NCBI GenBank assembly: GCA_016916535.1
Contig: CP070276.1
Coordinates: 1,178,001 to 1,242,000 of the forward strand
Direction of reading: 5' to 3'
Length of the DNA stretch: 64,000 nt
Source: Dysgonomonadaceae bacterium zrk40
GTDB taxonomy: Bacteria > Bacteroidota > Bacteroidia > Bacteroidales > Dysgonomonadaceae
In this document: positions 45,321 to 54,524 of the stretch, piece by piece
Numbering within the stretch: the stretch's first letter is position 1
Layout of the letters: every line of letters begins with the position of its first letter
The notes under the pieces: model-generated
What the model saw: only the letters and a program-made list of their open reading frames with translations
What the model was told of the DNA's origin: nothing
The model's database searches: none
Translations under genes and position numbers: made by a program

Positions 45321-45332
45321 GGCTCTGGGTAC
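45321..45332 (+). repeat. attR core
   Basis: GGCTCTGGGTAC, identical to the tRNA end at 37842-37853; chromosomal DNA that originally followed tRNA-Leu resumes after it. Confidence 0.85.
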
Positions 45333-45347
45333 GAGGAGATAAATCTG

Positions 45348-45377
45348 AATCCCTGTAATCATTTGGTTACAGGGATT
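45348..45377 (+). terminator. Original host terminator of tRNA-Leu, displaced by the element
   Basis: AATCCCTGTAA pairs perfectly with TTACAGGGATT over 11 bases; it begins 16 bases after the attR core, where it would follow the tRNA if the element were absent. Confidence 0.75.
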
Positions 45378-45510
45378 TGCTTTGTCAGCCTTCACAAAAG
45401 AATAAAAAATGGCCATCTCATGTAATATGATGAGACGGTCTTTTTCTGTTTATACGTACCAGTTTGAGTAGCCCTGTTTAAGGAAGAAACAGCCTACCAT
45501 CTTCGCTACA

Positions 45511-45592
45511 GGTTCTAATCTCGTTCTAATATGGTTCTAATATGGTTCTAATATGGTTCTAATATGGTTCTAATAGATTCGAACCATATTAG
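45511..45592. repeat. Six 11-base tandem units plus an inverted copy
   Basis: Units of GGTTCTAATAT (first two and last slightly changed) at 45511-45576, then an inverted copy; CTAATATGGTTC (45559-45570) pairs perfectly with GAACCATATTAG (45581-45592). Confidence 0.8.
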
Positions 45593-45750
45593 AGTCAGTT
45601 ACGACTGAATTGATACGCAGTAAAAAGCCATATAAGGCGAATCTTCGTGGATGGAATGAAAAAAAGCCATCTCATTTGAATATTGAGACAGGCTCATAAG
45701 CTTAGAATATAAGAAGAGCTTCCAAAAACAGGCGAAATACCTGTACAAAA

Positions 45751-45785
45751 AAAAAGACTGCCTCAAAATTGAGGCAGTCTTTTTG
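45751..45785 (-). terminator. Enolase terminator
   Basis: AAAAAGACTGCCTC and GAGGCAGTCTTTTT form a perfect stem; it lies 22 bases after the enolase stop and can also stop plus-strand transcription. Confidence 0.9.
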
Positions 45786-45806
45786 AATAGGGTTGAAAAT
45801 TTCTAT

Positions 45807-47126
<1,320 letters not shown>

Positions 47127-47184
47127 CTAAATGATTGCCAGATAGGCTGATACCCAAACAGAGACTTTTGTCAAAATCTATATG

Positions 47185-47192
47185 CAAAGATA
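47185..47192 (-). promoter_or_regulatory. -7 box for enolase
   Basis: TATCTTTG on the minus strand, with a weak TTCA -33 box 18 bases upstream. Confidence 0.5.
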
Positions 47193-47378
47193 CAGATTTT
47201 TTCACGAATCTGAAGGTTTGTGACAGGAAAGTTGGTTAAAGGATAATAAAGAGAAACTTGAGGATTTCCGGTCATGGATAGGCGTAAGACAAGCATCTTG
47301 TCTACTCCTGCTCAAGATAATTTGGTTGAGTTAATTGAATCGTGTGATATGGGGAATCAACAATAGAAAGGCACACCT

Positions 47379-47987
47379 TCAGGCAATACCACCATTGACA
47401 GAGGCAATCAGCACACTCAGGTTGGAGGTGAGCAGCTTCACAGCGATAGCCATGAGGATCACGCCAAAAAACTTGCGCAGGATGTAGGCACCACTCTCAC
47501 CGAGTAGCTTCTTCACCAGATCGAGGTAACGCAACACCAGATAAACGATTACCAGGTTGAGCACTACCGCCAGGATGATGTTGATGATGTGATACTCCGC
47601 CCGCATGGAGAGCAGGGTGGTGAAGCTCCCGGGACCGGCAATAAGCGGGAATACAACAGGGAAAAGAGTAGAAGAGTTGTCGGTGCTGCTACTATCGTTC
47701 TTGAAGATCTCCACCCCGAAGATCATCTCAATGGAGAGGATCAGCAACACCACTGCACCCGCCACCGCGAAAGCGGAGATATCAAGTTGAAAAAGTTTCA
47801 GGATCCACTCGCCGATGAAGAGGAAACCAATCAGAATGACAAGCGAATAGGTAGCCGCCTTTTCCGGGTGAATTGATTTGTCCTGGCTTCTCAGATTCAG
47901 GAAGATGGGCACCGAACCGGTCACATCTATGATTGCGAACAAAACCAAAAAGGCACTGATAATCTCAACAACGTCAAAAACCATCAT
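47379..47987 (-). CDS. MarC family inner-membrane protein
   Basis: 202 residues with about six hydrophobic helices and the family motif region VFPLIAGPGSFTTLLSM. The family was once linked to multiple antibiotic resistance, but MarC of E. coli has no proven role in it; the transported substrate is unknown. The FAIIDVTGSVPIFLNL segment near the N-terminus is also typical. It stands alone between enolase and the Skp-like gene. Confidence 0.88.
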   Translation of the reverse strand: MMVFDVVEIISAFLVLFAIIDVTGSVPIFLNLRSQDKSIHPEKAATYSLVILIGFLFIGEWILKLFQLDISAFAVAGAVVLLILSIEMIFGVEIFKNDSSSTDNSSTLFPVVFPLIAGPGSFTTLLSMRAEYHIINIILAVVLNLVIVYLVLRYLDLVKKLLGESGAYILRKFFGVILMAIAVKLLTSNLSVLIASVNGGIA

Positions 47988-48212
47988 ACGGCGAAAAATT
48001 AGAATAATGTCAGGATATGCTTACACTTTGGCACAAAAGTAGTCAATCAACCCCGAATCTCCAAATCTCAGAAGAAATTCATCATCCATCACGTTGATTT
48101 TTCAGTTGCATCGAGGTGCCATCTCCCGCTATCCTTAGTAGGGCCGGATAAAGAATTACATGCAACAACCTGTTTCTGTGTCTCTTCACAATCTGCACAT
48201 GAGCACAAAAAA

Positions 48213-48239
48213 ATAAGGTTCTTGCAGTAAGAACCTTAT
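48213..48239 (-). terminator. Terminator of the Skp-like operon
   Basis: ATAAGGTTCTT pairs with AAGAACCTTAT over 11 bases; on the minus strand seven T follow. Confidence 0.9.
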
Positions 48240-48271
48240 AGATGATCATCGCTTCAGATGAATCATTTATT

Positions 48272-48907
48272 TCACTCTTCCGGTTTGGCTGCGGCAGTGG
48301 CGGGTCCGTACCGGTTGTTCAGAAAGGTGATCACCTCATTGGTGATGTCATACTTTTTATCAGAATAAAGTACAGTGCTGGTGGTGCGGTTGCTGAAGAT
48401 AATCTCAAAATGCTTATCCTTGCTAAACTCAATCATCCTGGCTTTGATGGTATCTTCCATCTGAATGTTCAGCTTCTCCTGTTCCAGCATGAACTCCTGT
48501 GTGAGCCGTTCAGCAAGCTGCTGATACTCCTGGTTCATCTGTACGATCCGCTCCTGCTCCTGTTGTGCTCTCTCCTGACTCAGGAAAGCATTGTTGCGCA
48601 ACTTGCGTTCAAACTCCTGAGCAGCCGAGTTGATCTGGTTCTGACGCTGGTTGAGTGTGGCACGGGTGCTCTCTTCTTTCCGCAACAGCGATTCATTCAA
48701 ATCTTTCGCGAAGTTATAGTTCATCAAGAGGGAATCCACATTCACATAGGCAATAGGCAAGGTAATGGAAGAATCATTCAACAACAGGGAAAGATCTGTG
48801 CCGGAGGGGTTGTTTCCCTGTCTGCCTGTGGTGAAGTGCAAAATGTAGAGAATGATTAGGGCAACCGCCAGCACACCGCTGACGATGTAAGGAGTAGAAT
48901 TCTTCAT
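48272..48907 (-). CDS. OmpH/Skp-family periplasmic chaperone-like protein
   Basis: 211 residues: an N-terminal hydrophobic anchor (SGVLAVALIILYILHF), the OmpH start IAYVNVDSLLMNYNFAKDL, a long coiled-coil (about 70-150, EFERKLRNNAFLSQERAQQEQERIVQMN) and the closing FSNRTTSTVLYSDKKYDITNEVI segment. Skp-like proteins hold unfolded outer-membrane proteins in the periplasm. The uncleaved-looking anchor and the 20-residue linker differ from E. coli Skp, so this may be a membrane-tethered version. It is co-transcribed with the small membrane protein 10 bases upstream. Confidence 0.85.
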   Translation of the reverse strand: MKNSTPYIVSGVLAVALIILYILHFTTGRQGNNPSGTDLSLLLNDSSITLPIAYVNVDSLLMNYNFAKDLNESLLRKEESTRATLNQRQNQINSAAQEFERKLRNNAFLSQERAQQEQERIVQMNQEYQQLAERLTQEFMLEQEKLNIQMEDTIKARMIEFSKDKHFEIIFSNRTTSTVLYSDKKYDITNEVITFLNNRYGPATAAAKPEE

Positions 48908-48917
48908 TGTAACGGAT

Positions 48918-49139
48918 TTATAAATTTTGTGATTTCAACAATTTCTCTATTGGACTCTCTCTTCTGTTCATCTCGGCGTCCTGTGATGTGGCACAGTGAA
49001 TACCTTTCTCCTGCATTGCCTGGCACTCACCAATGTGAAGGCTTGGAAAAGAGCCCTTGCGGGAGAAGAAAACCCTCACCCCCATCAACAGTATAGCGAT
49101 GAAGAGGATAAAAATTCCAATTAATGCGATTTTAATCAT
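48918..49139 (-). CDS. Small membrane protein of unknown function
   Basis: 73 residues with one N-terminal transmembrane helix (IALIGIFILFIAILLMGVRVFF) followed by a basic patch and a polar tail containing two Cys (GECQAMQ and HCATSQ), suggesting redox or metal binding. A -7 box TATCTTTG on the minus strand at 49161-49168 drives it. Small proteins of this layout are common in Bacteroidetes; no function is known to me. Confidence 0.75.
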   Translation of the reverse strand: MIKIALIGIFILFIAILLMGVRVFFSRKGSFPSLHIGECQAMQEKGIHCATSQDAEMNRRESPIEKLLKSQNL

Positions 49140-49219
49140 ATTATCCGGTTTTTAACGGCGCAAAGATAGTCCAATTAGCCAATTAAACAGCACTTTTTTG
49201 GCTTAAAGATGCTAAATAT

Positions 49220-49251
49220 TTTGTCCACACCCGTTTTTTATCGTATTTTTA
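49220..49251 (+). promoter_or_regulatory. Promoter of the dipeptidase gene
   Basis: TTTG at 49220-49223, a 20-base spacer and TATTTTTA at 49244-49251. Confidence 0.6.
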
Positions 49252-49281
49252 TCGTCTGCATAACCATCAAAAAATATAAAA

Positions 49282-50736
49282 ATGATGACCATAAAAGAAC
49301 TACAACCCACTGCCATCTGGCATTACTTCCATGACATCACCCAGATACCCAGACCATCGAAAAAAGAGGAACGCATTCTGGCCTATCTGCTCAACTTCGC
49401 GAAAGAGCATCAACTGGAAGTCAAACAGGATCAGGCAGGAAACATACTGATCACCAAACCCGCAACCCCGGGTAGAGAAGAAGCCCCCACAGTGATCCTC
49501 CAATCGCATGTGGATATGGTTTGCGAGAAAAACAGTGGTGTGGAGCACGATTTCGACAACGATCCCATCGAAACCATCATCGACGGTGACTGGATCAAGG
49601 CCAACGGTACCACGCTGGGAGCCGACAACGGCATTGGTGTTGCCGCACAACTGGCTCTTTTGGCTGCCGACGACATCGCTCACGGCAAGATCGAAGCGCT
49701 TTTCACGGTAGATGAGGAAACCGGACTGACGGGAGCCTACTCTCTTGGGAAGGAGTTCCTCACCGGTAACATCCTGATCAACCTCGACACCGAAGAGGAG
49801 GGGGAAATCTACATCGGTTGTGCCGGGGGCAAGGGTACCCGCGCATATTTCAAATACAAGGAAAAAGAGGCGCCAAAGGGTTATTTCTGGTTCCGCACTG
49901 AGGTGAAGGGTCTCCGCGGCGGGCATTCGGGAAGTGACATTGACAAGGGGCTGGGAAATGCCAACAAGATCCTTTCCCGCTTCCTGAAGTCCCTCACCGG
50001 CAAGAAATATGGCATGCTGCTCTCAGAGATCGGTGGCGGAAACCTGCACAATGCCATTCCACGTGAAGCCTATGCGTTGGTGGGTGTGAAGGCGAAGTAC
50101 AAGGAAGAGATCAGGGTTAAGGTCAACACCTTCCTTGCAGATCTGCAAAATGAGTACAAGCATACAGAGCCAAACCTGGATCTGCATCTCGAATCGGCGC
50201 CTATCCCTTCAAAGGTGATCAACCGGAAAACGACCGAGAAGCTGTTGCTTTCGCTCTGCGCCTGTCCGCACGGGGTGATTGGCATGAGCAGCGATATCGA
50301 GGGACTGGTAGAGACCTCCACCAACCTGGCATCGGTGAAGATGCTTCCGGACCTGCGGATTGAGATAGGCACCAGCCAGCGCAGCTCGGTGGAATCACAA
50401 AAACGTTACGTGGTGGAGATGGTCTCCTCGGTCTTCACCCTTGCAGGGGCGAAGGTAACCCACAGTGAAGGATATCCGGGATGGAAGCCCAACCCTGATT
50501 CGGCTATTCTGGAACTGGCAAAAGAGGAATACCAGAAACTCTACGACAAGGAGGCAAAGGTGAAAGCCATACATGCCGGACTGGAATGCGGACTCTTCCT
50601 GGAGAAATACCCCACACTCGACATGATCTCCATTGGTCCGGACATGACCGATGTGCACTCTCCCGATGAGAAAATGAAGATTTCCTCTGTTGGAAAATTC
50701 TGGGATTACCTGGTGAAGATACTGGAAGCGGTGTAA
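49282..50736 (+). CDS. pepD: Cytosol non-specific dipeptidase (aminoacyl-histidine dipeptidase)
   Basis: 484 residues of the M20 metallopeptidase family, PepD type. Metal ligands and catalytic residues appear in LQSHVDMVCEK (His and Asp), GADNGIG (bridging Asp), VDEETGLTGA (catalytic Glu pair), and the dimerisation lid GLRGGHSGSDI; a last His lies in TDVHSPDE. It cleaves dipeptides taken up by the cell, fitting a peptide-fermenting anaerobe. Start is one of two adjacent ATGs. The next gene follows after about 20 bases. Confidence 0.93.
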   Translation: MMTIKELQPTAIWHYFHDITQIPRPSKKEERILAYLLNFAKEHQLEVKQDQAGNILITKPATPGREEAPTVILQSHVDMVCEKNSGVEHDFDNDPIETIIDGDWIKANGTTLGADNGIGVAAQLALLAADDIAHGKIEALFTVDEETGLTGAYSLGKEFLTGNILINLDTEEEGEIYIGCAGGKGTRAYFKYKEKEAPKGYFWFRTEVKGLRGGHSGSDIDKGLGNANKILSRFLKSLTGKKYGMLLSEIGGGNLHNAIPREAYALVGVKAKYKEEIRVKVNTFLADLQNEYKHTEPNLDLHLESAPIPSKVINRKTTEKLLLSLCACPHGVIGMSSDIEGLVETSTNLASVKMLPDLRIEIGTSQRSSVESQKRYVVEMVSSVFTLAGAKVTHSEGYPGWKPNPDSAILELAKEEYQKLYDKEAKVKAIHAGLECGLFLEKYPTLDMISIGPDMTDVHSPDEKMKISSVGKFWDYLVKILEAV

Positions 50737-50758
50737 GCAAACCTTCCCCACAGCTGTG

Positions 50759-51796
50759 ATGAAACGATTGCTCCTTTCATGCATTCTCTGCTGGCTGGCA
50801 TTCGCCCCTCTCTCCTTCTCGAAGGAACCCTTTCGTGTGATGTTTTACAATGTGGAGAACCTTTTCGACACACGAAACGACACACTGAAAGAGGATGATC
50901 AGTTCCTGCCGGAGGGTTTCATGCACTGGACACCCTACAAATACTGGACAAAGCTGCGCAACCTCACACGGGTGATCACCGCTGTGGGTGAGATGTACTC
51001 TCCGGCACTGATCGGTTTGTGCGAGGTTGAGAACGACAGCGTCATTTACGACCTCACAAATCGCTCTCCGCTGCGTGCCCAGGGGTATCAATACATCATC
51101 ACCAACTCACCCGACGAACGGGGCATCGATGTGGCACTTCTTTATCAACGACATCAGTTCCGCCTGCTGGAGAGAGATGAATATGTGATTACCTTCCGAC
51201 AACAGGGTCGGAGACCCACCCGCAACATCCTGCATGCAGTGGGTCAGGTGATTAACGGCGATACCCTTGATCTGTTTGTCTGCCACTTCCCCTCACGCAG
51301 TGAGGGGCGCCGGCAGACCGAACAGGCACGCTTCGAGGTCGCCGGCCTGTTGCGACAGAAGTGTGACAGCATCTTCAACTTACGCGAGAATGCCCACATT
51401 CTGATCATGGGGGACTTCAACGACCATCCTGAAGACAAAAGTCTCTCCGGAGTGCTTGGGGCTAAAAGATGTGAGGGGAACAAGGAAAATAAAGAGCTCT
51501 ACAACCTCTTTTACAAGACCGCCTCAAACAATGAAAAAGGGACCTATAAGTATCAGGGGAGGTGGGAAGTGCTGGATCAGTTCATCGTCAGCGGAAACCT
51601 TCTGATGCCGGATGGCAGTGTCACCGTCTCGGGGGGGAATGCGGAGATCTTTGAGGCTCCATTTTTACTGGAAGAGGACAATCGCTATTACGGCATGAAA
51701 CCCTTTCGCACAAACCAGGGGCCACGTTTTCTGGGGGGCTTCAGCGATCACCTGCCCATCCGGATGGATTTGATCATCCGTGACCCTGAAGAGTGA
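50759..51796 (+). CDS. Secreted endonuclease/exonuclease/phosphatase-family protein
   Basis: I chose the ATG at 50759 over the GTG at 50756. A signal peptide (to about LSFSK) leads into an EEP fold: FYNVENLFDT, GLCEVEND (metal Glu), DVALLYQR, VCHFPSR, MGDFNDHP and the closing FSDHLPI with catalytic His-Asp. The family includes DNase I, phosphodiesterases and lipid phosphatases; the secreted form in Bacteroidetes is probably a nuclease or phosphatase in the periplasm or outside, with substrate unknown. Confidence 0.85.
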   Translation: MKRLLLSCILCWLAFAPLSFSKEPFRVMFYNVENLFDTRNDTLKEDDQFLPEGFMHWTPYKYWTKLRNLTRVITAVGEMYSPALIGLCEVENDSVIYDLTNRSPLRAQGYQYIITNSPDERGIDVALLYQRHQFRLLERDEYVITFRQQGRRPTRNILHAVGQVINGDTLDLFVCHFPSRSEGRRQTEQARFEVAGLLRQKCDSIFNLRENAHILIMGDFNDHPEDKSLSGVLGAKRCEGNKENKELYNLFYKTASNNEKGTYKYQGRWEVLDQFIVSGNLLMPDGSVTVSGGNAEIFEAPFLLEEDNRYYGMKPFRTNQGPRFLGGFSDHLPIRMDLIIRDPEE

Positions 51797-51859
51797 TGCT
51801 GACACCTGTCGGTTATCAAACTTTATCTTAAAAACCGACATACTCACGCAAATAAGTTA

Positions 51860-51867
51860 TACATTTG
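51860..51867 (+). promoter_or_regulatory. -7 box for tatA
   Basis: TACATTTG, 47 bases before the tatA start. Confidence 0.5.
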
Positions 51868-51913
51868 CATCACAAATCGATCAAATCATTCAACCAACAA
51901 ACAATCGAGATCT

Positions 51914-52120
51914 ATGAATCCACTGCTGATTAACTTAAACGGATGGGAGATACCCATCATTGTACTGGTCATTCTCATTCTTTTCGGGGGGAGAAAAATT
52001 CCTGAATTCATGAAAGGATTGGGGAAAGGCATCAACAGCTTCAAAAAGGGATTGAACGATATTGAAGAGGATATCAAGACAGACCCCACCGACAGCAACT
52101 CAACCACCGATAAGAAGTAG
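51914..52120 (+). CDS. tatA: Twin-arginine translocase subunit TatA
   Basis: 68 residues: one hydrophobic helix (IPIIVLVILILFGG), the hinge-like FGGRKIPEFMKGLGKGINSFKKG amphipathic helix and an acidic tail. TatA forms the pore that moves folded proteins across the inner membrane. It lies 37 bases before tatC; no tatB is seen, as usual in Bacteroidetes. Confidence 0.93.
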   Translation: MNPLLINLNGWEIPIIVLVILILFGGRKIPEFMKGLGKGINSFKKGLNDIEEDIKTDPTDSNSTTDKK

Positions 52121-52157
52121 CATCGGGGGTGCTTGAACCGATATCGCGCAGGCATAC

Positions 52158-52985
52158 ATGACAGAGAAAGAAATGTCCTTTTGGGATCATCTGGAAGAGT
52201 TCAGGTGGACACTAATTCGAATCATTATCGCAGTGGTCACTTTCTCCATTGCCGGGTTTATCCTGATACCCAGGATTTTCGACAACGTCATCCTGGCTGC
52301 ACGCTCATCCGACTTCGTCACCTACCGTTTCCTAGAAAAAGCAGGTGAGTTTATCCCTTTTCTGCCCGATTTTTCGGCAGAGTCATTTGAAGTGGAGATT
52401 CTCAACATCAGCATGACCACTCAGTTCATGACCTATATTTCCACCTCGCTCGCTTTTGGTGTGCTTTGCACCATCCCCTACATATTGTATGAACTTTGGA
52501 AGTTTATCAGCCCCGCACTCTATGAGAATGAGGCCAAAGGGGTGAAGACTGCTTTTGGGTTCGGTGGATTTATGTTTGTCATTGGATCTATGGTGGGTTA
52601 CTTCGTGGTGTTCCCCCTGATCTTCCGCTTTCTGATTACCTTTGAACTCAGTGACTCCATCGAGAACATGATCTCCCTCGACTCCTACATGAGCAACTTC
52701 TACACCCTGATCCTGATCATGGGACTGGTCTTTGAGCTGCCACTGGTTTTCTGGTTATTGTCTAACCTGGGGCTGGTATACAGGCCTTTCTTCCGCAAAT
52801 ATCGTCGTCATGCGGTGGTGGGAGCGCTCCTGGCAGCGGCACTGATCACACCGTCGGGAGACCCCTTCTCACTCATTGTGGTCACCATTCCCATCTACAT
52901 GCTCTGGGAGATCAGCGCTTTCATGGTCAAGAAGGAACCACCGGTAGAGGAAGATGAACAGGATCTACCGACGATCATTGAATGA
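52158..52985 (+). CDS. tatC: Twin-arginine translocase subunit TatC
   Basis: 275 residues with six transmembrane helices and the N-terminal FWDHLEEFRWTLIR motif that binds twin-arginine signals; later landmarks are SLAFGVLCTIPYILYELWKFISPALY and ALITPSGDPFSLIV. The loop between helices 1 and 2 is longer than in E. coli (about residues 40-85), as is common in this phylum. It ends 24 bases from the convergent yccF-like gene. Confidence 0.96.
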   Translation: MTEKEMSFWDHLEEFRWTLIRIIIAVVTFSIAGFILIPRIFDNVILAARSSDFVTYRFLEKAGEFIPFLPDFSAESFEVEILNISMTTQFMTYISTSLAFGVLCTIPYILYELWKFISPALYENEAKGVKTAFGFGGFMFVIGSMVGYFVVFPLIFRFLITFELSDSIENMISLDSYMSNFYTLILIMGLVFELPLVFWLLSNLGLVYRPFFRKYRRHAVVGALLAAALITPSGDPFSLIVVTIPIYMLWEISAFMVKKEPPVEEDEQDLPTIIE

Positions 52986-53009
52986 TGCTGCTGCGTCTTG
53001 TGCTCAATA

Positions 53010-53378
53010 CTACACGATCTCTTTGCCGAAAGGAGTAAACGCCAGCTTCATCAGCTTGAAGTGCTGGTTCCCGAAGGGAATGCCAATGATGGTGATGTAA
53101 AAGAGGATTCCGAACAGGAGATGCGTCAATATGATGGGTATTCCTCCCACGAAAAACCAAATCACATTCATCAGCAGGGAGAGACAGCCGGATGCCGATT
53201 CTCTCTGTTTCACCTTCTTGCCAAAAGGCCATAGAGCCATCTCGGCCAGCTTCAGCGATTGCAATCCGAAGGGGATGCCGATAATGGTGATCATCAGTGC
53301 CACACTGCCCAATATGTACTCGATGGCGATGAAGATGCCACCGAAGAGCACCCAGATAATGTTTCCAAGCGTCTTCAT
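53010..53378 (-). CDS. YccF-family inner-membrane protein
   Basis: 122 residues with the duplicated YccF (DUF307) motif: two copies of a hydrophobic hairpin each ending GIPFG(L/N)Q, at about residues 35 and 100. Function unknown. The start overlaps the end of the RidA gene by 4 bases, so the two are translated together. Confidence 0.88.
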   Translation of the reverse strand: MKTLGNIIWVLFGGIFIAIEYILGSVALMITIIGIPFGLQSLKLAEMALWPFGKKVKQRESASGCLSLLMNVIWFFVGGIPIILTHLLFGILFYITIIGIPFGNQHFKLMKLAFTPFGKEIV

Positions 53379-53755
53379 CGCATTGCAATCACCTCAATTT
53401 CCACCAGTGCATTCTTAGGCAATCCTTTCACCGCAAAAGCCGAACGAGCTGGGTAGTTGCCGTTGAACTGTGCGGCATACACCTCGTTCATCTCGCCGAA
53501 GAGTGACATGTCATGCAGGAAGACGGTGGTCTTCACGATTTGCTCCGGACTGATTCCGGCAGCAGCCAGCACCTGCCGGATGTTGGCGAATATCTGTGTG
53601 GTCTGTTCCCGAACACCGCCGGAGACAAGATCCCCTGTTGCCGGATCGATGGGCAACATACCTGACAGGAACAACACCCCGTTCATCTCTACTCCCTGGC
53701 TATAAGGCCCAACGGCAGCCGGAGCATTTTCAGTGAAAATAATTTTCTTGTTCAT
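53375..53755 (-). CDS. ridA: RidA family enamine/imine deaminase
   Basis: 126 residues, the family length. Motifs: AVGPYSQGVEMNGVLFLSG, IFANIRQVLAAAG, VFLHDM and the C-terminal PARSAFAVKGLPKNALVEIE with the active-site Arg. RidA hydrolyses reactive 2-aminoacrylate-type imines formed by pyridoxal enzymes. Cytoplasmic. Confidence 0.93.
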   Translation of the reverse strand: MNKKIIFTENAPAAVGPYSQGVEMNGVLFLSGMLPIDPATGDLVSGGVREQTTQIFANIRQVLAAAGISPEQIVKTTVFLHDMSLFGEMNEVYAAQFNGNYPARSAFAVKGLPKNALVEIEVIAMR

Positions 53756-53779
53756 GGTTTTTCTATTGAATTATTTCTT

Positions 53780-54523
53780 TCATGAAATCCCTCGCTGTCT
53801 CACCACTTCGTAGATCAGCACGCCTGCGGCTACAGAGACATTGAGCGATTGGATGGAGCCGAATTGCGGTATCTTCACCAGTTCATCGCTCACCCGCAGA
53901 TGATCTGTGGCTACCCCGGTATCTTCAGCCCCCATCACGATGGCAACCGGTACGGTGAGATCGCTCTCGGTATAGAAGGCAGCCGCCTTCTCGGTAGCAG
54001 CGACCACCTTCACCCCGCTGTTCTTCAGGAAGATGATCGCTTCTTTCAGGCTCTGCTCACGGCATACAGGAATGGTATGCAACGCCCCGGCAGAAGTTTT
54101 TACCGCATCGGCGTTTACCGACACACTGCCTCTCGCCGGGATCACGATGGCATCGACACCTGCAACCTCGCATGTGCGGGCAATCGCTCCGAAGTTACGC
54201 ACATCGGTGACTCCGTCAAGCAGCAAGAACAAGGGGCTTTTCCCCTGTTCATACAGCAGCGGGATGATGTGCTCCAGCTTCTGGTAGGCAACCGCCGATG
54301 TGAAAGCAATCACCCCTTGATGGTTCTTGCGTGTGACACGATCGATACGCTCCACTGGCACCCGTTGCATCGGAATCTCATGATCGTGCAACAGTTGTTG
54401 TAGTTCCATGAAAAGCTCTCCTGAGAGTTCACGCTTTACCAGAACCTTGTCTATCTCTTTCCCGGCTTCAACCGCCTCAATCACGGCACGAATGCCAAAG
54501 ATCATCTCTTTCTCTTTCATCAT
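53780..54523 (-). CDS. rlmB: 23S rRNA 2'-O-methyltransferase of the TrmH/RlmB family
   Basis: 247 residues: N-terminal substrate-binding domain starting FGIRAVIEAVEAGKEID, then the SPOUT knot domain with LDGVTDVRNFGAIARTCEVAGVDAIVIP, VAIVMGAEDTG and IPQFGSIQSLNVSVAAGVLIYE. RlmB methylates G2251 of 23S rRNA in E. coli. It starts one base after the recN stop and is probably in the same transcript. Confidence 0.92.
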   Translation of the reverse strand: MMKEKEMIFGIRAVIEAVEAGKEIDKVLVKRELSGELFMELQQLLHDHEIPMQRVPVERIDRVTRKNHQGVIAFTSAVAYQKLEHIIPLLYEQGKSPLFLLLDGVTDVRNFGAIARTCEVAGVDAIVIPARGSVSVNADAVKTSAGALHTIPVCREQSLKEAIIFLKNSGVKVVAATEKAAAFYTESDLTVPVAIVMGAEDTGVATDHLRVSDELVKIPQFGSIQSLNVSVAAGVLIYEVVRQRGIS

Positions 54524-54524
54524 T

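Larger units (their letters stand above)
37842..45332. mobile_element. tRNA-Leu-integrated element of ~7.5 kb, phage-satellite-like
   Basis: It is bounded by a 12-base direct repeat (GGCTCTGGGTAC at 37842-37853 and 45321-45332), the left copy being the 3' end of tRNA-Leu. All confident genes lie on the minus strand: integrase nearest the right end, then an excisionase-like protein, a second helix-turn-helix protein, DUF6291-type protein, primase, several small ORFs, an unknown protein and an HD-type protein. No capsid, portal, terminase, lysis, relaxase or conjugation gene is present. The order integrase, excisionase-like, regulator, primase resembles phage-inducible islands, but no helper phage is visible, so satellite status is inference. 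AT-richer DNA and the different codon use also set it apart. Confidence 0.8.
45333..45806. other. Intergenic region with hairpins and tandem repeats
   Basis: No gene is supported. It holds the displaced tRNA terminator, an imperfect hairpin with T-run (about 45418-45444), a tandem array of 11-base units (45511-45592), a weak related hairpin (about 45666-45695) and the enolase terminator (45751-45785). Confidence 0.7.

Noticed and set aside
37842-45332. Integrative conjugative or mobilizable element
   Set aside because: No relaxase, coupling protein or type IV secretion gene is present.
45511-45592. Possible CRISPR array
   Set aside because: Units are contiguous 11-base repeats without spacers and there are no cas genes.
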